Below are positions 1 to 12,036 of a stretch of DNA of 64,000 bases, one piece after another. The position numbers and the translations under genes are program-made. This DNA is from Grifola frondosa (Eukaryota > Basidiomycota > Agaricomycetes > Polyporales > Grifolaceae). Within the stretch, counting starts at the first letter, position 1. The number at the start of each line of letters is the position of its first letter. The notes under the pieces are model-generated. The model ran no database searches and was not told the origin of the DNA. It saw nothing but the letters and a program-made list of their open reading frames with translations. The DNA lies in contig LUGG01000024.1 in the NCBI GenBank assembly GCA_001683735.1, positions 248,001 to 312,000 of the forward strand, given 5' to 3'.

Positions 1-1028
1 CACAGCTTATGTGGCGATACATTAGGCGGCTAACCCAAGCAACATCGTGTTCGCCTTGGTGCGGGACAAGAGCAAGGCTACGCAGTTGATCGATATCGCA
101 GAGGCCTCGAAGAATGTCCACGTAGTCCAGGGAGATGTCGTGGACGCAGCGAGCCTGAAGGTGCGTCTGGCCTTCACGGTGCGCACACTGGTTAAGACAC
201 TCTTCTGTGCAGGCCGCAGCGGACGAAGTCGCCAAGATCACCGGCGGCTCACTGGATATCCTTATCTATAGTGCTGCTCGTACGATGAACGAAACATTCT
301 TCCACACCTTCTTTGAGTAGTAAGTGCGAGATCGATATTGATGATTCCCTCCGTTGCTCACGAACCTTGGTGTGGATCAGCAACAGTTTTGAGGAGCTTG
401 ATGCAGATTTCATTCAAGCAGTTGGTAGCCTCCTATAACACATCTATCGCATACTGATCAGGATAAAACAGTTCAAGGTTAACGTGCTTGGTGTTATACA
501 TACTATCAATACTTTTCTGCCACTGCTACGCAAGGGTAGTGCGAAGAAGATTGTTGTCCTCGGCGCTGGCGCGGGCAACCCTGATTTCGCCTGGAAGTCC
601 CGTTTTGCAGTCATGGCGGCCTACTCAAGCACGAAAGGAGCCTCCGCCGTAGTCGCTGCGAAGTACGCAGTGCTCCTAGAGGAGGAAGGCTTCACTGTAG
701 TCTCGTTGAGTCCCGGGCTGGTCAATACAGCCGACATGAGTTAGCCGTCATTGTTCCGATTCATGGAAACACTTGACTAATCGAAACTACAGGCACCGTT
801 CCTCCGGAGATACTAACCAGGCAGACGGAAGCCATGCTGAAGATGGCGAAGTTCAACCCGGATGTCAAATACGTGGAGCAGTCCCCAGAGGAGTCGGTGA
901 GCAAGCAGCTGAAGATCATCGAGGCTGTCGGCCAGAATGATGCGGGAGGATTGTTATCGCACAGAGGTTTAGACTTGGTGGCAGGAGGCAAAGGCGGACG
1001 TGGATTGGACTTGAGCGTATATGTATGA
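1..1028 (+). CDS. Short-chain dehydrogenase/reductase, 5' end outside window
   Basis: NAD(P)-dependent oxidoreductase of the SDR family; substrate unknown. The first visible exon begins about position 26 after an AG and reads NPSNIVFALVRDKSKA, then VHVVQGDVVDAASLK, the usual Rossmann beta-strand and acidic segment. After an intron starting GTGCGT the next exon has LDILIYSAAR, the SDR NNAG-like strand. FKVNVLGVI follows an intron ending AACAG at 471. The catalytic YSSTK (YxxxK) lies near 628, followed by SLSPGLVNT. The last exon (about 794-1028) ends GGLLSHRG plus a Gly-rich tail. The glycine motif TGxxxGIG lies upstream of the window. No frame break was noticed. Fungal homologues are often annotated as generic NAD(P)-binding proteins; the true substrate cannot be read from sequence. 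Confidence 0.85.
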
Positions 1029-2433
1029 AGGCCGGAAATATGACGGCCCAGTCTTTGTATAGCCAAGGCTTGTCTAAAGCAGTCTTTAACTCCATACATC
1101 AAAAAGGCTATAAAATCAACTGCTCGTGCGCGGATTGTCATGGCGCAAAGAGAATCACAGTCGACGCCACTTGTATTCGATCCAAAATACAGGCGCGAAG
1201 AAAACCGGTTGCGACCTTTTTGTATGGTACAAACTATCCGCTGCAAGCACTGCTACGGCTATCTATAAGTAGAAATGAAGATGCGAAGACCCATGGTACT
1301 CACTACACGTCTTGAAGCTATTTAGAAACAACCTCCTTCCATCGAAACTGTCTGCCTCCACCTCGTCTTCGAACTGCGACTAAACAATTCCAGGGCCGAC
1401 TGTTTCACCTTCACTTTCCCCTTCTCCATGTTTCCTGAACCCCACGGTTTAGAATTCATGGCGAAGGGGAAGGTGAAAGGGAGCGGGAAGTGGCCGGAAG
1501 ATCAACAAGGCCGAAGGGGTTTAAACGGAAGGGGTAAAAGCGATGGGAGTGAAAGGACATGACGCGAAAACTCGTACGCGATACTTATCACATCTTACCA
1601 TCGTAGCGCCACCGACTCCGCGTTCACCGACCAACCCCATGTTCATCGTCTCATGTTCATCGACTATTGATAGTGCCATTGCGAGCAAATCTTGAGGTCC
1701 ACGGCAGTGACCATCCGTCTCGCATATCTGCCACGCCACACATGCCTATGCATGCACGACATGAAAAGGAGTATAACACACAGGACGATGATCTGTGCAA
1801 GCACAGATGCACGCTGAGCTCCACCTCCCCACGAGTCTTATCTTCGTCGCGTGCATAAAACACACCGGGGATGCGGCGATAAACGCCAGTGGGCTACCAC
1901 CACGACGTCCTCGTACGCCCCCATTCGAAGCGAAGCAGTAAACGTCAAATATGAGGGTTAGCCTGGGCTAACCCAGAACCGAATGACGGGGTATATCCGT
2001 GTGGCGTTGTCGTTGGTGGCGTTCGTGTTGAAGTTGAATCTGTACATTGAAGGCCGAGGGCGAACGGTTGCTTCGAGTCCGACGTTGAGAGTTGAGGAAG
2101 TGAGAGGGAATGGAAGAAGCGATGAGGTTTTATACCGCGTAGTTTGAGGGCCGGTCGTTCAACCTCCAAGGCGCCATCGTGGTGCGCCACAAAATGCGTG
2201 ATGGTCATAGGCACGTGTTGATCATGACTCAACATCACTGACAAGTGTGTAAGTGCGTAATATTGTCAGTGTATACTAGCAATACGATGATATACAGCTG
2301 ACGAGGAGCAAACACTCCGCGTAAGGGGTCGGGGTCACAGATGAATGGCTTTAAAGGGAAGCGCCAAAGCTAGTCCGTATTATTGAGTATGTGGGAATTC
2401 CACAAACGTTGAAAAAGCTCACCACTACAACAT
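1029..2433. other. Intergenic, no supported gene
   Basis: Several open frames of 60-100 codons occur on both strands, but none shows a recognisable domain, a convincing splice pattern or a typical fungal start. Around 1420-1500 purine-rich and pyrimidine-rich blocks partly mirror each other (CACCTTCACTTTCCCC against GAAGGGGAAGGTGAA). Nothing functional is claimed. Confidence 0.5.
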
Positions 2434-3686
2434 TCACAGACCCGGCACTGTGTGCTTGCTATCCAGCCCCTCATACAGGCGATCCCTTATCACCCACGGT
2501 GAATCATACCACATGCGCTTTTGAAACACGAGATATTCGACAACCGGCTTCGGGTTAGTGTCAAGACCAGGCACTAAAGCTCCCGTCTTTTTGGAGTGCA
2601 ATTCTAAGCTCTGATCAACAAGTAAGTTGGCGAACACAAATAGCGAAACGTGAACACAAACCTGCATAGTGTCGAATCTAACGAGGGCTTGGACAACCAG
2701 CCGATTACCGATCTTGGGTCCCTCTAGACCAGAATGTCCTTCGGTGGCACGTAAACTCACCACACGACTGGGCATTCGCTCTCCGTGGAGCTTCCAGACG
2801 GAAAGGAATCGAGAATCTTGTTGACGTGCCAACTTAATGTACGCGAGTTGCTGCTCCCCTGTACTGAAAGCCTTGATAGTCTTTTCGTCACGACTAGTCA
2901 TTGGGTTTACGTTGAGTGAGCAAATATCTGTTGTGGTGGTATTATGAACCTACTTTGCAACCGCCTCATTAATATTTTTGTACATGTCAAGAGCCATTTG
3001 CCGGAACGCAAACATCCAGGCATTGTTTGGAGACTGACAAGTAAAGAGCTTCCATGACCAAGGGGATTTGATTTTGACGCCTTGGAAGGAGTTCACTTTG
3101 GCCATCCGATACATGCTGCGAGAAGATGAATAATGGATAACGTATGAGCTACTACAGGAGCATGATACGCACGATCTGATATTGAGAAACCCATTCCTTA
3201 TATTTTGACGCACGAGTCGGAGATGATCTAGTAGTGTTGCATCCTTACGACTCGATTTCCAAGCGGGAACGTGCAAGTCTTCAATCTTATCGCGTGAGGT
3301 CGCATTGCAAACGATGAGCGCAGCCCACAGCTTGACGCACCCATCAAAGCAATAGGCCCAGACCAAATGTCGAGCTCTCCCGTAGATGACATGAGTCGGC
3401 TGTATTCCAAGTTCTTTAATTTCTCCTCAGGAGTTAAAGAGTCTATATCCGCATCTTTCTTCTTGGGTGCGGTCTTCGAAGTTCGCTCGGTCCTCCTGGC
3501 AGGAGCATTACTAGGCTTCGAGGTACCACCTTTTTGATTAGGTTTCTGAAGGAGCGCGTTTGCGGAGGCGTAGCAGCGATGCTGGTATAATGTAGTAGTC
3601 GCAGACCAAGGTCTCCAGATGGCGTCTTTACGCCCCGATGCCCTGAGAACGATGTCCACGCATCTCTGTGACGAGCGAGAAATCAT
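2434..3686 (-). CDS. Mitochondrial mL45/Mba1-like protein with Tim44-like domain
   Basis: Probable mitochondrial protein of the Tim44-like/mL45-Mba1 group, which anchors the mitoribosome at the inner membrane and helps insertion of newly made proteins. The ATG at 3686 opens a basic, Ser/Arg-rich presequence (MISRSSQRCVDIVLRASGRK) as expected for mitochondrial import; a more upstream ATG at 3860 is possible but would run through the MIX17 promoter. The central part has KVNSFQGVKIKSPW; after an intron (about 2895-2949) the Tim44-like fold follows with RVVSLRA, NRLVVQALVRFDTMQ and KPVVEYLVFQKRMWYDSPWV. Another intron splits TMQ from SLE. The middle exon borders (about 3130-3400) are unresolved because two frames look partly coding. 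It is divergent from MIX17. Family assignment rests on pattern recognition only. Confidence 0.65.
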
Positions 3687-3886
3687 GGTCACTGTGTCGG
3701 ACAGTGAGCGGAACCTTCCGGAGGGTTCTAACCCGCCAATGGAAGACCAATGATCGTGTAAGCCCGTCGCACGTGGCACGTTCGGCTTGAAATTGTGCGC
3801 GCGTCGTCGAAGCCAACGGCATTTCTGTCCGCGCAACTCTTGACCACTAACCACCACCATCCCTTCGTCTGCATATATCTTTTAAC
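3687..3886. promoter_or_regulatory. Shared 200-bp divergent promoter of two mitochondrial genes
   Basis: The start codons of the mL45/Mba1-like gene (minus, 3686) and MIX17 (plus, 3887) are only 200 bp apart and face away from each other. With no room for two separate promoters, the interval probably drives both. No named regulatory site was identified. Confidence 0.45.
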
Positions 3887-4547
3887 ATGGCTGTACGTGA
3901 TGTTTGCTCCATTTGCTAAATTTTCTGTTGAAAAGCTTTCGTTCGCAGCGTCAATCTCGTTCTCGTCCTGCCGCTCGCCCTGCCTCCCGGCCTGCTGCTG
4001 CTCCCGCTCCCGCGCAGAGCCGCGGCGCGCACACTGCAGCAGCGCCCTACCCAGGCAGTGCTGCTCCCTCTGCTCAGCATGCGCCCCCAGTTCCCCTCAG
4101 GCTCACGCGCAGACACAGTCTAGCGGACCTGGCATGCTTGCCCAGATGGCTGCTACCGCCGGTTCCGTCGCAGTTGGTTCCACCATTGGCCATGGAATTT
4201 CCAGCATGCTATTCGGTGGATCATCATCTCAGCCTGCGGCTGCTCCTGAGGCGTATGCGCAGCCAGCACAAGCCTCTCCCGTCCAGCAGCAATCTTACCA
4301 GGGACAGGGTATCAGCTGTGAGGTGCAGGCAAAGGGTGAGCGTTGTCAATGTTCATTTCCTCTCGAGTCCGAGTTAACCCCAAGTCGTCACGCACAGAGT
4401 TCACGAAATGCCTCGAGAAGGCAGACCTTCCTTCCTGCACTTGGTACCTTGAGCAGTTGAAGGCGGTGAGTGTTCACACGCTGCGTTGAATTTTCCCGTC
4501 ACTGACGAGTGCTAATATAGTGCCAAGCTGCTGCTGCACCTTACTAA
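3887..4547 (+). CDS. MIX17: MIX17/CHCHD2-type twin CX9C mitochondrial protein
   Basis: Intermembrane-space protein of the MIX17/CHCHD2/CHCHD10 family, imported and oxidised by the Mia40 relay. Exon 1 is only ATGGCT (3887-3892); exon 2 begins 3949 with RQSRSRPAARPAS, an Arg/Ser/Pro/Ala-rich N-terminus. A conserved hydrophobic Gly-rich segment follows (MLAQMAATAGSVAVGSTIGH, then SSMLFGG). The CHCH domain is split by introns 4336-4397 and 4466-4520 and carries both CX9C pairs: CEVQAK-EFTKC and CTWYLEQLKAC, ending AAAPY. The predicted length (about 150 residues) fits the family. The frame changes by one base inside 4084-4096: the N-terminal frame and the MLAQMAA frame meet only if one base is added, most simply at CCCC 4093-4096. 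No plausible intron bridges this gap. Confidence 0.9.
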
Positions 4548-7500
4548 ATCGTTTCTGCGCTCTCGGCACGCATGGGGTGTTGGTATGAACATAGATTGTC
4601 GAATGATTTGCAATGACATGTTCACAATATATCACGGATATCTTCTGTGCTACAAGCCTTCAAACAACCGCTGTCGTAGAAACCCTGAGCACGAGATGCG
4701 TTGCCCCTCGCGTAGTACTATCTTGATAGATTAGATTCGGGTGTTTTGAGCTTGAAATCTTGGGACAACCTTTGGCCTTCAAACGCGAACGAGGGTATGA
4801 CAATATTATCATTAGACGGAGTAAGTAGTCGGAAGTAGTATGGACGACGATAGCCTCATGCTGGACAATTGCTGGAGAGAAGAGCACGTTTCCGCAAAAG
4901 TAAGGGTCACTCTGAACAGGGTGCGGAAGCATGGGGAGAGGTGGAGAAGGGTGGGGGAGGCGGGCTGCGAGAGCTGTCCGAGCCAGGCGACGATCCACGA
5001 GTCGAGTGTCTGTGCTCGATAACCTAACAGAATGCAGCGAGTGCGTGGCATCTCGAAGTACAGAGAATCACATCCATCTCCGTCGAGTTCTAGGGCTAGC
5101 CATCGAGACGGATTTGTTACACTTCGACGAATGAATGGTCCGAAAATAATCCTTCGGAGCGCTGATGGTGGCGCAACTCGGTTTGGAGAATGGTCGACTA
5201 AAAATGTCCGCCGAAACCCAAGCGACTCGCAAGGTCCACAGAGGCGGTCCAAGATGGGTAATAACAAAGAGCTGATAATTATGTGTTAGGTCAGAGTGAT
5301 AAAACCTAATTCCCAGTCGTAATTTACATCATACCGTGGGTTTTCTATTCAGTCGGAAGTCGTTCCGAGAACGCGAAAGCACGAATATCATAATGAGGAG
5401 CAATCCTAGGTGGTGGCCGCAAACCTAGGCCAATACATGTCAGAGGCTGTAAAGAAGTTGTCGGACATCGGAGTTCCTTTCGCTGATAATAATAAGTTAC
5501 CTGCCTGCGGAGGAAAACCTATATGAAGCAAAATGTTTTGGCAATGTGGGATGAGACCAATCGTTGCGCATAGTCGGGAACATTATGGCGCTCCGAGAAT
5601 GATTTCGCCTTGTTACAGTTGCAACTTAGTCTTCCAGAATTTGGGAATAGTCTGAGCAGACATCCCCACGCAAAATGTGTTATGTCGCCTTAGTAGGCTT
5701 TACGACTCGGTCGTGTCTCTCGCAAGAGACAGCGGGTAGCCAAGTTCTGAGAGAAGGTCTGCTATGGAATTGCGGTCAGTTTGGATTCATTGACGTAAGA
5801 CAGAGAGAATTGAGGGCGAGTAACATACCGTACAAAATAACCGATGTCATCTGCGATAACAGCATATGACTGATTTATGGTGCCTCATACCGCCCCAATT
5901 CATCAACCAGAGAAATCAGAGAAAGTACTCTAAGTCCTATTTACGTCCGTACAGTCGAAACAGACGCGCTCGATAGTCCTGTGAACCTTGACGAATCCAT
6001 AACTTTGACTGACATGTCGCACGATGAGGAAGAGGGGCGTTCGGTGGAGATACGCGATTTCGAGCAAATATCCGCACGGCAGAGTCCTGCTGATAACTTT
6101 GATAGCATGATTCAGCATTTTCGAGCTGGCAAATCTGTTACTGAGCGATAATCACATTAACGATGGTTATTTAGAAAAGCAACCTTTCTTTAGGAACTCC
6201 TCACAGTGATAAGTCCTCTAACAGACTGAGACTTGGACGCGTCTGCAGTTCGTACGCAGCATTGTTTTGCGAATCAACAGCTATCCAGAGCCAGCAGCGA
6301 ATCAAAACACAAAACGGTGATCTTGAAGAATCGATTAACGTGGTTTGCACGCACATGGGCACAGAATTGCAGAGGGGAATAAATTACACGTCAAAGAACC
6401 TACGCGCATGCAAATGGTATACGATATACGTCGCAGGTATTACAGGTACTTACAGCTACGCGTCGAGCAGCACTTCGTTTAGGGCCAGCTTTGACGCGTC
6501 GCGACCGGCTCCGAACCGGTCAAACACTACGCATACCCTTTGCCACTGTTCCAGGTGACGGAGTCTCATATCCCATAATGGCTGCAACGGCTAACACCTC
6601 GGGGCAGTTTACGATCATGGTCATATCTCCAATGCAACACGTATAGGTCTCATCTTGTCCAGCCATTTGGACCGTCTATGGGCTATTTTGTGCCAGGACC
6701 TGAATCAATCTCTAGCTTTACGCCTTCGTGCAGTTCCACTCTCAGCAATATACCCTCTCTGGGAGAACATTTGTATTTCGAAAGCCTTGCCAGCCCCGGA
6801 CGCATTGCTTTCATACCGCACGTCATACGACTCTTCTTCTGTCCATGTCATGCATCAATATGCCCTAGAGCCTGGACTCCGGTACGTATATTCATAGTAA
6901 TGCTATGTACACAGCTGTTCACATCGCTTCCATAGACACTACACGTCCCACGCTAACCGGCTAAGAAGTTCTGTCGACAAAACCGACTTGCCGACGACTT
7001 CGATCGAGGAGCTTGTCAATGAGTTGATATTCTCTAATATCATAATCGGAAGTCAAATTGAAGCCAAGGCGTTGACCACGGGGCCTCTATTTTGTGCATC
7101 TTCTTGTTAACACTCGCCGGCAGCGCTGATCATTCTGCGCTCATTCCCACTTCACGCTGATGTTTGTCACGATTCAGACTTCTTACAATTGGTCTATTAG
7201 TTCAAGTCACTTCCTGAGAGGCTATGCGGTGTGTCAGAAACGTGTCTTTTCAGTTGGTCGCTTGATCTTTCACTTTCTAGAAATAGTGGCGACATCCTGG
7301 GTATGCAGGAAGCTGAAACACAGCTAGAAAGCCAAACAGATGGTCACGTTGGTCCAACTTTCATTCACTTCCCACTCGCTTCAATCACAGTCAAGATGTG
7401 GATGGTCTACGCGGTGAAGTCCGGTGATGGAACGCACCCCATAATTAACGGAGTGAGAGACTTTCTCCGAGACAATCTTCTTCTGAGAAGAGCCTCGTGG

Positions 7501-10061
7501 ACTTTCATTGACATAAATATTTTCAGACATGGGAAATGCGACATGTTGCTAGGGACGCGTTTGTCAGTTTTCTCGCGTTTTAGAGTTTATACCAGTAGCG
7601 CCGGCGAAACCGAAGCCGCAATTACCCCGACCTTGCAAAGGTGCTCAATTCTGAACTTTTGACATAGCCACTCGTCTTGTCTTTGGTCCCTGGCTTTCGT
7701 GAATGAGTTCCTGTACGGACTGAGCGGCCCGCCTTCACGTTCTGAAGACCCTCATGACCCACTCCCTTTGTTCCATGGTTTCTCAGGTATCCACTTTTTG
7801 TATTACTATGCATGAGATGCACTGACTTTCCATGTCGCCAACTGTGTTGTCAGATGACTCGAAATCACACGCCAGCTTCAGCAGGCACCTTAACGTCAGA
7901 ATTTTTTAGCGCTCACTCCGTACCTGTTTGACCAATCTCGCCTATGCTACTTGATTATCAGCCTGCCAGTATTTCGTTCTCACGAAGCGACCTGATGACC
8001 AGCTAGGAGTTCGGGAGCACCCGTCGAAGCACTGGTGGCTAGCAGCGCGATGGTCGCGGCTGAAAGGCCTTTTGCCTTGCTGTGGCTTCCGCTCACTTCT
8101 ACAAGTGAAGTCTCTCAGGCGTCAATTTGACTAACTATATCTGGACGACGACTCTCTTTGCTCCAGATATTGGACATAATCCGCCGTAGTCGGAATTATC
8201 CGCATGCCGTGCAACAAATTATACACCTGGATTCCGCAGGCTTTGCGCACAGCGCTGCGGCAACGCACCTGTCGCATCCAATTCGATGTCGCCAGTCACT
8301 CATTGATAACCTTGGCTACACTGAGGATGGATACCGACGGCGGAGTACATCCCGCCTCTCCCCCTGCCATATTCTCATGCAAGGTCTTGTGATGATGGCG
8401 GCGACAGGTCCGATATTCATCCCGGTATTCACTAATTACCAGCGGGACCGAACCGTGTATGCTACGAACGATGGCACCATATTCGACAAAACCTGTCTGA
8501 GAATCACAACGATGCCAAAGTCATTGGTAGCGATAGGAAACCGTGAGTATTATATGTGTCATTGATGTCAGTGTGTTCACTTCTAGTTCATGGAATCATG
8601 TCCTCATCGTCAAACTTTCTTTCGTTGTCGCAACAGAAGGCCCACCCATTGCGACCTCCACTATTTCTTCCGAATGACAGCATCGGACTTTGCTCCGGGA
8701 ATATCCTCAACCAAGAATCACAATCTGGTCAAATGGCGAGCTAGACTTATAGCATTCCAGGCTTATCGCATGATATCATTCCTTGTCGCTGCGCATGCCG
8801 CAAGCTCGAGTCAGTTGGACCTCACCCCCATAATATGCTTGTGCTCCATCGTCCACATGTATGACGGGATGAATCTAATCTGATCGCTGCATCTGTACTA
8901 CCCGCGAACACCGTCAAGTGTCAAATCTCAGCACAGTTTTTGGCAATTCCCATAGGAGACTGCAAAATGCGATCCCGTCGCTCAGGCAACGAAATTTACC
9001 TTTAAATATCTTCCGCGGAAGTTCGACTAGGAAGTTTGACTAGGAATTTGACTATCATCTGCTACTAAAGGGTAAGTATCGCCTTTTAATTACCGCTTTC
9101 CTCAATAAAATTATGCCATAGATAAGTCCCTTGCCACACGGACATAGCGGGAAAATGATCCCGAGAGTTCGGTAACGCTCCGCCGGCGCGTTCAAAATCA
9201 AGAGCTTTCAGATCGTCAGCGCTTACAATCTAATCTAGTCAAGGTTCTGGCAGTGAAAAGATGCCGCAGCCTGAACAAACGAATAGACCGATGTGGCAAA
9301 TGAAGGGGAATGAGAACGCTCACAATTTCTGGGGCCATGATACCGTCTGTGTGGCTGAGTGCCTTTCCTGGAGACTTTGCAACTCTTCGAGAATTGCAGC
9401 TCTCAAGCTTCAAGCCTCGAACATTGAACGCCTGACTACCGGCGTAAAAGCAATTGGATCTCCGGACTTGTGACTTAGATCCTTCCCAAAGATGTCGAGA
9501 AAATCCCCTAGTTCTGACCCAATGAGAACGGAAGGACGGGTCAACCAACCATGCGCACGACAACGAATTGGCCAACCAGAAGCAGGAATCAGACTGATTT
9601 GGTGAGGTGTTTCGGCAAATAATTCGCAGAACATCACTTCTTCTGGACCGATCACGGAGAGCACTATCGGTACCATTTTGGCGGTTCCAAGGCGCCCCTG
9701 CTGAATAAAAGGCTCTCGCTGATGGAAGTGCTACTTTTCAATGTCTGGCCGCTGGGTGCTATCCGCGGTCCGTTCACTCGCATCACGACACAGTATTTGA
9801 GTGTCTGCTTCCTCTATGCTGCATCGACCATATCTTCGTGTTGATCCACTGCGACAAAGAAGGATGCTGCTTCCCGATTCGCCGCCTCCAAGGAAAGCCA
9901 TGACGAGTATCCCCACACATCTGTGTTTCGGTGAGCAAGAGTTTATGTGCATTCAAAAGAGGCGATTGTGGACATAATGGAAGTTCTTCGCAGATAGAAA
10001 TACATGTACGAAGTCCCTGGTGAAGGTCGTTCGTCGGCGAGGCTCCGAGACTGCACGATCG
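4548..10061. other. Gene-poor 5.5-kb stretch
   Basis: Open frames up to 150 codons occur (for example 4812-5267 minus, 7231-7662 plus, 8158-8565 plus, 9216-9575 minus), but none shows a known domain or a chain of splice-compatible exons, and stop codons are frequent. It may be old decayed mobile DNA or a young lineage-specific region; no terminal repeats were found. The right end (about 9700-10060) may hold 5' exons of the arrestin gene that could not be defined. Confidence 0.4.
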
Positions 10062-11518
10062 ATGCCTGTGTTCGGTGATCATGACAAGGTGGCAGGAACT
10101 GTTCTCCTGGATGTGAGGTTTTGTTCGATGCCCGGCCGGTTGGCAATATCTGTCAGTGCCACGTTTGTGTTCTGTCAAATGCCGATCTGACCTCAGAGCT
10201 CTAGATGGAAGGAGCGTTTATATATCTGTCCCAGGAATAGGCATGCAAGAGGGCTCTTCTGATTTGCATCCTTCTGAAAGGCACCGACATGTGTTCTTTT
10301 CTTCGTCGCTTGTTAATCCCGTGGGTGAAGTGGGGAGTCCTCGTTCCGCGACGTCCTTGCGTGAGGCGTTTGCTGCGAGTGTGCGTTCTAAGGGGCGGGA
10401 ACGTCGCCCAAGTCAGGCAGATATGAAGGGTGCTCTCCGGCCTTTCCCTTTTTCCTTCGATATTCCACGACCAAGCGAGGCTGGTCAGGAATTGCCTCCT
10501 ACATTTTCATCCTTGGCAGAAGGAGAAACTGGCCCTCGTGGAAGAGCATGTGTCGAGCGCGCCGAGGTGACGTACAAAATCACAGCAACATGGGAAGCCC
10601 AGCGATGGAAGCAACCGAATACAGTGAGATCCAAGTCACCGGAGATCCTAATGTCAAGATGTTATTCTGACGATATGACTCCACAGACTGGAGGCACCTC
10701 TCATATTCCAACCGGAAGCAGATTTTCAGTCCTTGGATGGACTATCGTTGGAACCTGAATCGTGGCTGGAAGTTCCCTTACGGTCCGATCGGCCAATCCC
10801 GTTGCAATGTGCTGTGAGTTCATTTTCGCTCCAATTTCAGCGAGCACAGCGCTTAACTGTGGGTACTAGGTTACGCTGCCGGATCCCGCAACCTTCTCGC
10901 GTTCAGGATCCATACCGTATTTCGTTGTTTTCACTACAACGCCTCGGTCACCGGCCCTCGCCCGCGAGGTCGCCGCGGATGCCACTATCGCCGTTTCTCT
11001 TCTTCGAGAAGTCAGTATCGATGCCCCTCCCCAGGCCACCCGCCCTCACCTATATCTACTCCGTCCACCTCAAGCGACGAGTCAGACTGCCCTCGCGCGA
11101 CTAAACGACGACTGCTCAAGCGAATGGTAAAAAGCGCTCCGCCAATCCTCTCGCGTAGCCGTGCTAATCTGAGGGAGAAGCCGTTGCCCGACCTGCCCGC
11201 TGCAGGAACCTCGGAAATGCGAGCGCTGCATACGGATGTTTGTATTGGCTTTCCAAAACGCCCACGGTATCCACATCAAAGACACCCTTCTTTAGATATC
11301 CATGCTTCCCTGCCCGACGGCCTTTACAAAGGAAGGATGCAGCTGGACAAGCATATGCTCCCCAATTTTGATTGGGCTGGTCTCCGCGTTAAGGTGAGAT
11401 GCAGCGGCTGTGCGTGGATTTTGGTTAATTCTAACCACATTTGTAGTATTTTCTCGAAATCTCCGTTCTGTTTGGACAAGATGAAATGAGAGCACGCGTT
11501 CCTTTACGCATATCATGA
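10062..11518 (+). CDS. Arrestin-like N-/C-domain protein, 5' end uncertain
   Basis: Alpha-arrestin-related protein; fungal members act as adaptors that bring ubiquitin ligases to plasma-membrane transporters. The first secure piece (from 10062) reads MPVFGDHDKVAGTVLLD and GRLAISV, the start of the arrestin N-domain. After an unresolved junction (10150-10200), RHVFFSSSLVNP is followed by RPFPFSFDIPRPSEAG, ELPPTFSS and EVTYKITATWEA. Exon 10694-10813 gives APLIFQPEADFQSLDG; exon from 10870 gives VTLPDPATFSRSGSIPYFVV, FTTTPRS, EVAADATIAVSLLREVSID. A Ser/Pro linker (STPSTSSDESD) and KPLPDLP lead to the last exon, YFLEISVLFGQDEMRARVPL, ending at 11518. The frame shifts by one base at 11024-11032 (two CCCC runs) between SID and the linker. 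Further 5' exons probably lie upstream of 10062. Confidence 0.75.
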
Positions 11519-12036
11519 ATTATGGTCGTATCGCTGGAAGAATGCCATTGGGCCCACGAACGCTACTCCTATGTACAAATCTCATATCATTTTTTTCAGT
11601 GCCTTCGTGACGCCAGGGTCGTACAGGAAACACTGTTCTTACCCTTGATTATCCTATGCTAGTTCTGCTTGAAAATATGTATAAATATGTATTTCCTTCT
11701 CTACGGCGTAGCTGGCAGAATGACTGTAGCTGTCGCGTAATCCGCGTGTGCCAAATCTGAAGGTCGATGGATCCGTATGTATGGCAACTTGACTTGCAGA
11801 GTGAACGTTTAACCGTGGTGAGGCGCGACGCGTCAGGCATCACATGACCGGCACGATCGCGTCTCCTCGCACTATCGTGCTGCGTGCAGCTCGAACTTTG
11901 CGCGAAGTCTTACCATAACTTTCCGAAAGAAAGTCTCACTGTTCGCCCTTGTCTTCGACTCGTCGCAAAGATCCCGGTCGACGTGGAAAGCTGTCCGCTG
12001 CTGTATCTTCGAACCCAAACTGTATCAAGCTACAAC
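11519..12036. other. Intergenic between arrestin-like gene and VPS16
   Basis: No supported gene. The interval should hold the arrestin 3' UTR and the VPS16 promoter; no clear motif was recognised. Confidence 0.4.

Noticed and set aside
761..1246. 161-codon minus-strand frame over the SDR 3' end
   Set aside because: The plus strand carries recognisable SDR motifs; the minus frame has none.
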